In this document: piece after piece, positions 49,878 to 57,380 of the stretch
How positions within the stretch are numbered: position 1 is the stretch's first letter
Layout: every line of letters starts with the position of its first letter
Assembly (NCBI GenBank): GCA_017428635.1
Contig: JAFRQK010000014.1
Location: forward strand, 1 to 57,380
Source: Clostridia bacterium
GTDB lineage: Bacteria > Bacillota > Clostridia > Oscillospirales > CAG-272
Length of the DNA: 57,380 bases
Direction: 5' to 3'
Notes under the pieces: generated by a model
Seen by the model: the letters and a program-made list of their open reading frames with translations, nothing else
The model's database searches: none
What the model was told of the DNA's origin: nothing
Position numbers and translations under genes: made by a program

Positions 49878-52800
49878 ATGAAAAAAGCGCTCTCTCTTCT
49901 TCTCGCATTGATAATGACGGCGGCGGCGCTGGCCGCTGCTCTTCCCGCCGCGGCGGGGGAGCTGTTCTCCGACGTGGATGAGAACAGATGGAGTTACGAA
50001 TCAATTAAGTTCGCGTACGAAAACGGGTATATGCTCGGAGTAGGCGGGGACAGATTCGACCCGTCGGGGACGATGAACCGCGCTATGGTCGTCACCGTCC
50101 TCTGGCGGCGCGACGGATCGCCCGCGGTCGATTACTCGCCCGTTTTCGGCGACGTTAAGGACGGCAAGTGGTATACGACGGCGGTGCTCTGGGCGCAGAG
50201 CCGCGGCGTCGTGAACGGAACGTCCGATACGACGTTCTCGCCCGAGGGCAAGATCACGCGCGAACAGCTCGTGACGATGCTCTTCCGGTATGCCGATTAC
50301 AAAAAGCTCGACACGGGATCGACCGCGTCGATCGCGCAGTTCCCTGACGCCGACGCAGTCAGCGGATGGGCGAAGGCGGCCGTCGTCTGGGCGACGGACA
50401 AAGGGATAATAAAGGGAAACAGGATCGGGGACAAAGACTACATCGCGCCCAAAGGTAAAGCGACGCGCGAACAGTTCGCCGCCATAATTCAAAGATTCTG
50501 CGATCTGTTCGATCCCGACGAGCCGGACCTCAAAGAGGACCCGATCTTCGACGCCGCGTCGAAGATGAGGGAAACCCTGCTGTGCGATGCGCACGGCGCG
50601 CTCCACGCGGAATTCGGAGCGCCGGAAACGCTGAACGAAAGCGCCCTCTCGGCTATGTTCGTCAGCGCGCTCGGCCTCGATATTTCGATCTACAAAACGC
50701 TGTTCCGCGAAGACGAGCTTTCCTCGCTCATCTCCGGATACGCCGCTCTTTCTCTCGGAGAAAAACTCGAAAAAACGGTACGCGTAAGATTTATCAACGA
50801 CAGGCTTTTCGACGAGGATTGGCGTCGTGCCGAGACGGAAGAGCAACAGATCCCCCTGATACTCAGGCGCGGATATTCCACTCTCTCGCCGAAACTCATC
50901 GGCTGCCCTGAGGCGCCGATGCGCGACGAAGCGCTCTGTGCCGCGCTCTCTGAGATCGGTTCGCTTCTCTGCCCCGAACACGGCGTTCTTCACGCGCGCG
51001 GCGGGTCGTTCTCGGAGGAGGGCGTCGGAGCGGCGATCCTCGGTCTGCTCGGCCTTGATGCGTCAAAATATTCCGTCCGGATCGACGGCGCTTCGCTCGA
51101 CGCGCTGAACTCCGGCGCGCAGGACCCCGCCGATCTCACTTTCAGCGTCGTCACGAAGGCGCTTGAAGAAATCGACGGCGCCGCGGCAGAAACCGATCCC
51201 GTCACGGTCAGCGTTTCCGTTATCCGGAGCGGAGACGGCTTCGCGTTCGTCGACTGCCCGTACCGCGCGGAAAAGGCGCTTGCCGGATTTGAAGAAAAAT
51301 ATCTGTGCGCCGATCACGGGGCCGTCGGCGTTTCCCTTCCCGCGGACAAAAACGCAAATGAGGAACTGACCGCGCTCGTCAGGGACGCGCTCGATCTCGG
51401 GGACGGATATAACGTCGCCGCCTCGCTCAACGGAAACGTGATAACGCTCAGTGCGGAAAGCGCCGACGGGACCGACCGGGCAACGAGAGATTATCCCGCC
51501 TCGGTCTCCGAAGGCGAGACGTCCCGCTTCGTTCTCTGCGACTGTGATAAGGACGCGTATCAGTTCATCTATCATACCGCGTATTACGGATGGGGCTCGT
51601 CGGGCTGGTCGTACGACCTCACCGCCAACGCGAATCTGGAGCCCGGCGTCATAAACGACGTCAGGACCGACGACTCGTCCGCTCTGATAAGAGATATAAA
51701 CGTCACCTCGAAGGGCAAACTGACGTTCAGGACCGGCATGACGTTCACATCCGGTTTCGACGGCGCCGTGATCTCGCTGGCGAACGAGGACGGCGGCTCC
51801 GTTCTCGAACTGGTGACGAAAAACGGATCGTGGTGTGTCCGCGGCGCGGACGGATCTCATATCCCGATCCTCGGCAGAGGCGGCGCTTCGTATTTCGGTT
51901 TTGAGATCAACGTCGACCTTTACGAAGAAAATGCGGAAATTTGGATCAACGGCGTGAGGTGCGGTACCTACGGCCTTATCAAGAAAGGTATCAACGCCAA
52001 TATCGCCTCCTTCAGCATCGGATCGACCGTTGAGGATACCGTATCGTTTACTCCTGCGCTCTCGAACGCCGAGGCGAATTATTCGGTATACGAACAGTTC
52101 GCAGAGGAGGTCCCCCTGGGATCCGTGCCGGCCGGCTGGGAGGCGTCGGGCGCTTATTGCGACTCCGGCGCAAACGTCTCCGACACGGCAATAGGAGGCA
52201 GATGGGACGGAAGCATGGGTCTTGACAGACGGCTCAGGATCGGGGCTTACGGCTCAGCCTACAAAAAGTCCTATCCCGTCGACGGACCGTTCAACGCCGA
52301 GTTCTCGATCCTTCCGGACCTTTCGGGTACGGATTTCGCATTCGTCCTGAAGAACGGCGGAGACGACGCGCTCAACATCTCCTTTGACGACCGGATGATA
52401 CGGGTCAACGGGACCGAAGTCTACGAATACGTGAAGAACGTTCCCTACGATATAAGGCTGGAAGTAACCGGCGACGGCGCCGGTACCGTCAAGATCAACG
52501 GGATCAAAAGAGCGACGGTGCCGCTCGCCGCGGATCTCGCCGCCGATGCGGTTTCCCTCAGGAACTACTCCTCCGGCGACGTCTGGATCGACGACGTGTA
52601 TCTGTACGAAACGTACGAGCATCCCGACTACGTTCCCGCCCCGGTCGCGCCCGAGGACGACGGTTACACCCTCGGCCTCAACGTCTGCAATCTCTGGTAC
52701 AACGGGGATCATCTCGGATGGGACTGCATAACGCCCCACGACGACGTAAAACCCGTTCTCGGGTTTTACGACGAGGGTTCTTCCGAGACCGCAGACTGGG

Positions 52801-54527
52801 AGATCAAATATCTGGTCGAGCACGGCGTCGACTTCGAAGCCGTCTGCTTCTATGCTCAGGAGAATAACGCTCCTCTGACTACAAGACACAACGTTCATCT
52901 TAACAGAGGATTCAAGAACGCGAAATACAGCGATATGATGAAATACTGCCTCCTCTGGGAAACGGCAAACGCACTGTATCCCGTCGATATGAACTCGTGG
53001 AAGACGTATTTCGTGCCTTATTTCATCGAACACTACTTCAAAGACCCGAGATACATGACGATCGAGAATAAGTTAGTGATCGGTTCCTTCGGAGAATTCA
53101 TGCTCGGCCGTGAAAACGGATACTGGAGCGACGAAAGAATGCTGGAAGCGGAAGAGTACCTCAACGAAGAAGTAAGAAAACTCGGATTCGACGGTGTGAT
53201 TTACATCGCGTCAGGCTCGGTCTTTGACGCCTCATACTCGTACGGCCACGGCAAAAAGTCGTACGATCCGAACCATATCAAGGAAGAGATCGAGATCAGC
53301 GCGTCACGGGCGGCGGAGAACGGGCAGTACTATATCCCCACCCTGTGCGTCGGATTCAACAACGTCGGATGGGACGACGTCAGAGCCCCCCTCATCTCGG
53401 AGGAAGATTTCAGAACGATCAGCGAATGGGTAAGGGACGAGTACGGGAAAGAACATCCCGTGAAAGAGACGTGGCAGGAGAACCTGGTCTGGCTCTCAAA
53501 CTGGAACGAATACGGCGAAGGAACGTATATCATGCCGTCCGAGGGCCATATCGGCTTTGCGTATCTCGACGTTCTGAGAGACGTATTTACCGGCGCCGGG
53601 ATCGACCCGTCCCTGAATACCGTGCCGACCGAAAAGCAGCTGAGCAGGATCGGCCGGCTGTTCCCGCAGGACAGAGTCTTCCTTTATTCGGACGGCCGGG
53701 CGGAATATGACGACGGCGTGGACGATCCGATCCCGTTCGGAAGCAGGAACTACGAAGAAAACGCTCCGATCGTTTACACCTTCGATCCGAAAAAAGATAT
53801 CGTATCTTCCGCCGAAGGCGTTTCCGTAAGCGACGGGAAGATCACGAATACCTCGAATAAAACAGTCAGAATTTATCTCCGTTTCCCGAACGCGATGATC
53901 GGCAAGCATTACACCCGGATCATAGTCAAAGCAAAACTCGGCGAGGATAACCGTTTCCTGCTGGAATACGGGAACGGCGCGGGAGCCGATTTCAAGAGGA
54001 TCTGCCTCGCAACGGACAACGCCAGAGCGTGGATGTTCGAGTATGTACTTGAGATACCCTCCGATAAGATCACGGGCGACACCCTGAAGCTCATGCTGCC
54101 GCCGAACGCGTACGTGGAATCCGTGACCGTCCTGAACTCGTCCGACTCGGGCGTCCCGTATCCGTGTTCCCTGACGTTCAACGGTAAAGATCAGACGCTG
54201 AGGGTCCCCATTGAGACGTCGCCGTCGGGAGACGTTCTGATCGGCTACTGCCAGAAGAGCCATTGGCAGGGACAGGGAGCCGGTATGTTCGAGGACTATT
54301 CCGTCTGGGACAAGGAAACAGGCCGTCTGACCCTCGAATGGACGGGCGGGAAAACGATGGTATTCACCGTCGGATCATCCTTCTACTACGACGAAGGCGT
54401 GAAGAAATATCTCGGATACGAGCTGTACGAAGTCGACGGCGTGCCGATGATCCCCGTGGATCTTGTCGCGGAGGGTCTCGGGCTGACGCTGTCGTTCACA
54501 GGCCGCGGTCAAATAGACGTCCGCTGA
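49878..54527 (+). CDS. SLH-anchored GH99-like surface protein
   Basis: A 1549-residue exported protein. A signal peptide (to about residue 26) is followed by three SLH units (starting LFSDV near 29, PVFGDV near 89 and AQFPDA near 154) that tie it to cell-wall glycan. Next is a region of helical repeats with CDAHGALHAEFG / CPEHGVLHARG / CADHGAVG motifs (about 230-560), then two beta-sandwich (LamG-like) parts (about 560-920). The GH99-like/WbsX domain spans about 930-1240, from GLNVCNLWYNGDH through LVIGSFGEFML to NLVWLSNWNEYGEGTYI, with acidic residues in the expected end-strand places. A carbohydrate-binding-like part and a copper-amine-oxidase-N-type stalk end (YEVDGVPMIPVDLVAEGLGL) close it. 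GH99 enzymes cut alpha-mannosides; substrate here is unproven. GGAGG precedes ATG. Confidence 0.85.
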   Translation: MKKALSLLLALIMTAAALAAALPAAAGELFSDVDENRWSYESIKFAYENGYMLGVGGDRFDPSGTMNRAMVVTVLWRRDGSPAVDYSPVFGDVKDGKWYTTAVLWAQSRGVVNGTSDTTFSPEGKITREQLVTMLFRYADYKKLDTGSTASIAQFPDADAVSGWAKAAVVWATDKGIIKGNRIGDKDYIAPKGKATREQFAAIIQRFCDLFDPDEPDLKEDPIFDAASKMRETLLCDAHGALHAEFGAPETLNESALSAMFVSALGLDISIYKTLFREDELSSLISGYAALSLGEKLEKTVRVRFINDRLFDEDWRRAETEEQQIPLILRRGYSTLSPKLIGCPEAPMRDEALCAALSEIGSLLCPEHGVLHARGGSFSEEGVGAAILGLLGLDASKYSVRIDGASLDALNSGAQDPADLTFSVVTKALEEIDGAAAETDPVTVSVSVIRSGDGFAFVDCPYRAEKALAGFEEKYLCADHGAVGVSLPADKNANEELTALVRDALDLGDGYNVAASLNGNVITLSAESADGTDRATRDYPASVSEGETSRFVLCDCDKDAYQFIYHTAYYGWGSSGWSYDLTANANLEPGVINDVRTDDSSALIRDINVTSKGKLTFRTGMTFTSGFDGAVISLANEDGGSVLELVTKNGSWCVRGADGSHIPILGRGGASYFGFEINVDLYEENAEIWINGVRCGTYGLIKKGINANIASFSIGSTVEDTVSFTPALSNAEANYSVYEQFAEEVPLGSVPAGWEASGAYCDSGANVSDTAIGGRWDGSMGLDRRLRIGAYGSAYKKSYPVDGPFNAEFSILPDLSGTDFAFVLKNGGDDALNISFDDRMIRVNGTEVYEYVKNVPYDIRLEVTGDGAGTVKINGIKRATVPLAADLAADAVSLRNYSSGDVWIDDVYLYETYEHPDYVPAPVAPEDDGYTLGLNVCNLWYNGDHLGWDCITPHDDVKPVLGFYDEGSSETADWEIKYLVEHGVDFEAVCFYAQENNAPLTTRHNVHLNRGFKNAKYSDMMKYCLLWETANALYPVDMNSWKTYFVPYFIEHYFKDPRYMTIENKLVIGSFGEFMLGRENGYWSDERMLEAEEYLNEEVRKLGFDGVIYIASGSVFDASYSYGHGKKSYDPNHIKEEIEISASRAAENGQYYIPTLCVGFNNVGWDDVRAPLISEEDFRTISEWVRDEYGKEHPVKETWQENLVWLSNWNEYGEGTYIMPSEGHIGFAYLDVLRDVFTGAGIDPSLNTVPTEKQLSRIGRLFPQDRVFLYSDGRAEYDDGVDDPIPFGSRNYEENAPIVYTFDPKKDIVSSAEGVSVSDGKITNTSNKTVRIYLRFPNAMIGKHYTRIIVKAKLGEDNRFLLEYGNGAGADFKRICLATDNARAWMFEYVLEIPSDKITGDTLKLMLPPNAYVESVTVLNSSDSGVPYPCSLTFNGKDQTLRVPIETSPSGDVLIGYCQKSHWQGQGAGMFEDYSVWDKETGRLTLEWTGGKTMVFTVGSSFYYDEGVKKYLGYELYEVDGVPMIPVDLVAEGLGLTLSFTGRGQIDVR

Positions 54528-54552
54528 AAAAGGCCGGCTCTCACCGCGCTTG

Positions 54553-54590
54553 AAAAAAGGAAAACCGCCCCCCCGCGGTTTTCCTTTTTT
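54553..54590 (+). terminator. terminator of the SLH/GH99-like gene
   Basis: AAAAAAGGAAAACCGC (54553-54568) pairs with GCGGTTTTCCTTTTTT (to 54590), with a C-rich loop and a T run. Confidence 0.9.
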
Positions 54591-54643
54591 GCCTTCCTCG
54601 TCAAAAGCGTTTTTGCTGCGCGAAGGAAAAAACGCGTTCCGGG

Positions 54644-54673
54644 TTGAAATCACGGTATCTTATAAAGTATAAT
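54644..54673 (+). promoter_or_regulatory. promoter of the CDF transporter gene
   Basis: TTGAAA (54644-54649), an 18-bp spacer and TATAAT (54668-54673). Confidence 0.75.
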
Positions 54674-54741
54674 GTATTTATAACGGTAAACCCGAACGGT
54701 GAGAAAAACGGGCTTTTACGATTATAAGGCAAGGGATAAAA

Positions 54742-55875
54742 ATGAAAGAAGAAAACGGCAATATCGAGGTCCTCGCGTCGAAAAGAGAGAAAGCGATAGT
54801 AAGGACGAGCATTGTTGGCATCGCGACGAATCTGCTTCTCGTAGGCTTCAAAGCGTTCGTCGGACTCCTGTCGAATTCGATCGCCGTTATCCTCGACGCG
54901 GTGAACAATCTCTCCGACGCGCTCTCGTCCGTCGTCACGATCATCGGCGCGAAACTCGGCGCAAAACAGCCGAACAAAAAACATCCGCTCGGATACGGAC
55001 GGATCGAATACCTGAGTTCGATGATCGTCGCGGCTATCGTCCTGTACGCGGGCATCACCTCGGCGGTCGAATCAGTGAAAAAGATCATATGGCCCGAAGC
55101 CGCTGATTACAGCGCGGTCTCGCTTATCATTATCTCCGTGGCGATAGTCGTTAAACTGGTCCTCGGGCAGTACGTCAAAAGGCAGGGAAAGAAGCACAAT
55201 TCCGGCGCGCTCGTCGCGTCCGGTTCCGACGCGCTTTTCGACGCGGTCCTTTCCGCGTCGGTGCTCGCTTCCGCGGTCGTATATCTCATATGGCACGTCT
55301 CGCTGGAGGCGTACGTCGGAGTCGCGATCTCCGTTTTCATCATCAAAGCCGGTATCGAAATGATGATCGAAACGGTCAACGACATCCTCGGAAGACGCAG
55401 CGACAAAGAAGAGGTCGACCGAATAAAAGAGCTCATCTGCGAAGAACCCGGGGTACGCGGGGCGTACGACCTGATCACGTTCAATTACGGACCGAACAAG
55501 AACTACGCGAGCGTTCACCTCGAACTGCCCGACACGATGACGGTCGAGGAGGCGGATAAGATCACCAGACGCGTCCAGACGAAGGTCTATCAAGAGACCG
55601 GCGTGATCCTGACGGGTATCGGCGTGTATTCGCACAACACCTCGGACGACGAGGCGGCGAAGATACGCAATACCGTCGAGGAAACGGTCATGGCTCACGA
55701 CTGGGCGCTTCAGCTCCACGGTTTTTACGCCGACACGGAAAGCAAGACCATGCGGTTCGACGTGGTATTGAGTTTCGATATCGACAGAGCGGAAGCGATC
55801 GGAATTCTGACGAGGGAAGTCGGGGAGCTGTTCCCGGAGTATTCCCTGACGGTAATTCCCGACATCGACGCGTGA
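54742..55875 (+). CDS. cation diffusion facilitator family transporter
   Basis: A 377-residue metal/proton antiporter that exports divalent cations (Mn, Zn, Fe or Co). Six membrane helices fill residues 20-205. The metal-site helix 2 motif is DAVNNLSDALSS (near 54) and helix 5 has ASGSDALFDAV near 159, giving the N/D...D set, so Asn replaces the His found in Zn-selective members. LGYGRIEYL near 83 is the conserved loop, and the cytoplasmic C-terminal domain (about 210-290) has GVRGAYDLITFNYGPNKNYASVHLEL. A second C-terminal stretch of about 85 residues extends beyond the usual end of about 290-300. AAGGG precedes ATG. Confidence 0.92.
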   Translation: MKEENGNIEVLASKREKAIVRTSIVGIATNLLLVGFKAFVGLLSNSIAVILDAVNNLSDALSSVVTIIGAKLGAKQPNKKHPLGYGRIEYLSSMIVAAIVLYAGITSAVESVKKIIWPEAADYSAVSLIIISVAIVVKLVLGQYVKRQGKKHNSGALVASGSDALFDAVLSASVLASAVVYLIWHVSLEAYVGVAISVFIIKAGIEMMIETVNDILGRRSDKEEVDRIKELICEEPGVRGAYDLITFNYGPNKNYASVHLELPDTMTVEEADKITRRVQTKVYQETGVILTGIGVYSHNTSDDEAAKIRNTVEETVMAHDWALQLHGFYADTESKTMRFDVVLSFDIDRAEAIGILTREVGELFPEYSLTVIPDIDA

Positions 55876-55924
55876 CGGGTTGCCGCCAAACGGGCCGGGG
55901 ATGGAAAAACCGGAGGGAGAAAAA

Positions 55925-56854
55925 GTGGGCATAGTCGTTGAAACGTATAAAAAGAACTTTCTTCAGCGGTTTGACAAAGACGAGGCGATCCCGTATTACC
56001 GCGCCGAAGATTTCCCGGGTCTTTTCGCGAACGAAGGGTCTTTCCAAAATTCAGCGGACGTTCAGATACGCTATTTTACGTATCGGTACGAACGGTACGA
56101 CGGGAACAAACTCATCCTGTTCTGCCCGGGCATCGGACCGGGGCATACCGCGTATTTCTCCGAGATCGAAACGCTTTGCCGCGCGGGTTATCGCGTCCTG
56201 ACGCTCGATTACACCGGCTGCGGCGCGTCCGGCGGCGAGAGAATGACGTCGGTCAACGCTCCGACAAGGGACGCCATGGAACTTCTCGACCTGCTCGATC
56301 CGAAGGAAGAGACGATCCCCGTCGGCCACTCGCTCGGAGGGTATACCGCGCTCAACGTCGCGCATCTGTCGGATCGCGTGACGCGGGCGGTGATCCTATC
56401 CGGTTTTATCGGCATCTCCGATGAGATGATGGGCTTCGTCAAATGCAGGCCGCTTGCCGACGTTGTGAAACGTTATGAAAAAAAGCTCGACCCGTATTGC
56501 GGCTCGCTTGACAACCGCGCGTATCTCGCGTCGACAAAAGACCGGATCCTGTGGATCCATTCGACGGACGATCCCATGGTGAATTACAAATACAACGCGG
56601 GGAAAGCGATGAAAATGCGCAACCCGAACGTGAAGATCGTAACCGTGGAAAACAAAAAGCACAACCCGCAGTATTCGTCCGCGGCGCTTGAGAATATGAA
56701 TGCGTGGATCGGCGAATACGAACGGCTGATCCGGGAAAAGAAACTCGATTCTCCCGAAGAGAGGATCGCCTATTTTTCCGACAAACCCATCGGCCGCATG
56801 ACCGAGCAGGACCCCGCCGTGTACGACCTGATACTGCGGTTTATCGGTGACTGA
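55925..56854 (+). CDS. alpha/beta hydrolase
   Basis: A 309-residue cytoplasmic hydrolase with a lid, of the serine aminopeptidase/monoacylglycerol lipase-like type. The oxyanion strand is NKLILFCPGIGPGHTAYFSEI near residue 61, a TLDYTGCGASGG turn follows, the nucleophile elbow is VGHSLGGYTAL near 135, the acid region is ILWIHSTDDPMVNYK near 208, and the His lies in ENKKHNPQYS near 240. The start is taken as GTG at 55925, since GGAGGGAG lies 5-7 nt upstream; an in-frame ATG at 55901 lacks a site. It lies 50 nt after the CDF gene and may be cotranscribed. The substrate is unknown. Confidence 0.82.
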   Translation: MGIVVETYKKNFLQRFDKDEAIPYYRAEDFPGLFANEGSFQNSADVQIRYFTYRYERYDGNKLILFCPGIGPGHTAYFSEIETLCRAGYRVLTLDYTGCGASGGERMTSVNAPTRDAMELLDLLDPKEETIPVGHSLGGYTALNVAHLSDRVTRAVILSGFIGISDEMMGFVKCRPLADVVKRYEKKLDPYCGSLDNRAYLASTKDRILWIHSTDDPMVNYKYNAGKAMKMRNPNVKIVTVENKKHNPQYSSAALENMNAWIGEYERLIREKKLDSPEERIAYFSDKPIGRMTEQDPAVYDLILRFIGD

Positions 56855-56904
56855 ACCGTACGGGTGCAGAATAATCCGTAAAATAATATTTCGGAGACGA
56901 TAAA

Positions 56905-57380
56905 ATGAAAAAAACGATCTCATTTCTTCTTGCGCTCATAATGATCGCCGCGGCGGTCGCCGCGATTCCCGTGTCGGCGAAGCGGCTTTTCTCCGACGTC
57001 GCTGAAGACCGCTGGAGCGCGTCTGCGATCAAGTACGCCGTCAACAACGGATACATGAACGGCGTCGGAGACGGGAAATTCGATCCCTCGGGATCCCTGA
57101 CCCGCGGAATGGTCGCCACCGTTCTGTGGCGACGCGAGGGTTCTCCCGCGCCCGCCGCTCCGAGCGGATTCGAGGACGTACCGGCGGGCAAATGGTACAC
57201 GGATGCCATTGCGTGGGCGAAGGAAACCGGAATCGTCAACGGTCTCACCCCGACAACGTTCGGGCCGAATTCTTTCATAACGAGAGAGCAGCTCGCCACC
57301 ATGCTTTTCCGTTTTGCCTCGACCGCGCCAGTGTCGGTACCCGAACGCGCGGATCTTACGCCGTTTCCCGACGGCGGAAA
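56905..57380 (+). CDS. SLH-domain surface protein, 5' part (cut by window end)
   Basis: An open frame of 158 codons with no stop before the window ends. ATG at 56905 follows CGGAGA. A signal peptide (MKKTISFLLALIMIAAAVAA onward, to about residue 25) leads to SLH unit 1 (LFSDVAEDRWSASAIKYAV) and SLH unit 2 (FEDVPAGKWYTDAIAWAKETGIVNG, ending TREQLATMLFRFA) and the start of a third (LTPFPDGG). The N-terminal layout is nearly the same as in the protein at 49878, so they are likely paralogues with different exported cargo domains. What follows the SLH units is outside the window. Confidence 0.88.
   Translation, partial: MKKTISFLLALIMIAAAVAAIPVSAKRLFSDVAEDRWSASAIKYAVNNGYMNGVGDGKFDPSGSLTRGMVATVLWRREGSPAPAAPSGFEDVPAGKWYTDAIAWAKETGIVNGLTPTTFGPNSFITREQLATMLFRFASTAPVSVPERADLTPFPDGG

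Overview
This window reads as a chromosomal segment of a GC-rich Bacillota bacterium of class Clostridia, most likely an uncultured gut member of the Oscillospirales/Christensenellales type. The evidence is HPr kinase/phosphorylase, ECF-type vitamin transporters, a tetrahydrofolate riboswitch, a BadF/HgdC-type acyl-CoA dehydratase activase, KtrAB-like potassium uptake, surface-layer homology (SLH) proteins, strong GGAGG ribosome sites with some GTG/TTG starts, and sigma-A promoters with 16-18 bp spacers. The assignment is from gene content only.

Layout. 1-4.3 kb: tRNA-Arg, then a minus-strand operon of hprK, a TIM-barrel sugar isomerase, an MGH1-like glycoside hydrolase and an AlkZ-related-like protein. 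4.4-7.2 kb: THF riboswitch, folT, folC and a lipoprotein. 7.2-12.4 kb: a small acidic membrane protein, an RNHCP protein and a two-gene 2-hydroxyacyl-CoA dehydratase activase/HgdB-like system. 12.4-15.3 kb: sugar-phosphate transferase plus GT4 glycosyltransferase (cell-surface glycan). 15.2-17.8 kb: a minus-strand operon of Gfo/Idh oxidoreductase, alpha/beta hydrolase and pncC. 18-20.8 kb: tRNA-Ser followed by an AT-rich DUF262/HNH nuclease gene held between two copies of a GC-rich repeat. 20.8-30 kb: GNAT acetyltransferase, then a complete oligopeptide ABC operon read leftward from 29.95 kb. 30-32 kb: an ECF S component and an acyltransferase. 32-43 kb is the accessory part: tandem tRNA-Thr/tRNA-Tyr, a hairpin array, a decayed SLH gene, a 2160-residue beta-helix surface protein, a third tRNA-tail element, an AT-rich GIY-YIG gene, and a Gfo/Idh gene bracketed by REP-like palindromes. 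43-57.4 kb: serine hydrolase, KtrB/KtrA, a YwaF-like membrane protein, a CotH-kinase lipoprotein, an SLH/GH99-like surface protein, a CDF metal exporter, an alpha/beta hydrolase and the start of another SLH protein cut by the window end.

The most unusual signal is a set of three short non-coding elements (about 18064-18345, 20505-20770 and 40234-40658). Each has a hairpin-rich core between copies of tRNA 3'-end sequence, with terminator-like hairpins next to them. In two cases the element ends about 40-60 bp before the promoter of an AT-rich gene for a probable nuclease (HNH/DUF262, and GIY-YIG). Such genes differ clearly in base composition from the rest of the window. I interpret these as candidate tRNA-derived mobile or recombination elements associated with nuclease (defence or homing) cargo. 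The sequence repeats are seen directly; the mobility is inference.

Metabolically the ordinary genes fit together as a saccharolytic, peptide-importing fermenter: carbon-catabolite control (hprK) beside sugar genes, salvage of folate under THF control, peptide import, and many secreted glycan-binding or glycan-cleaving proteins.
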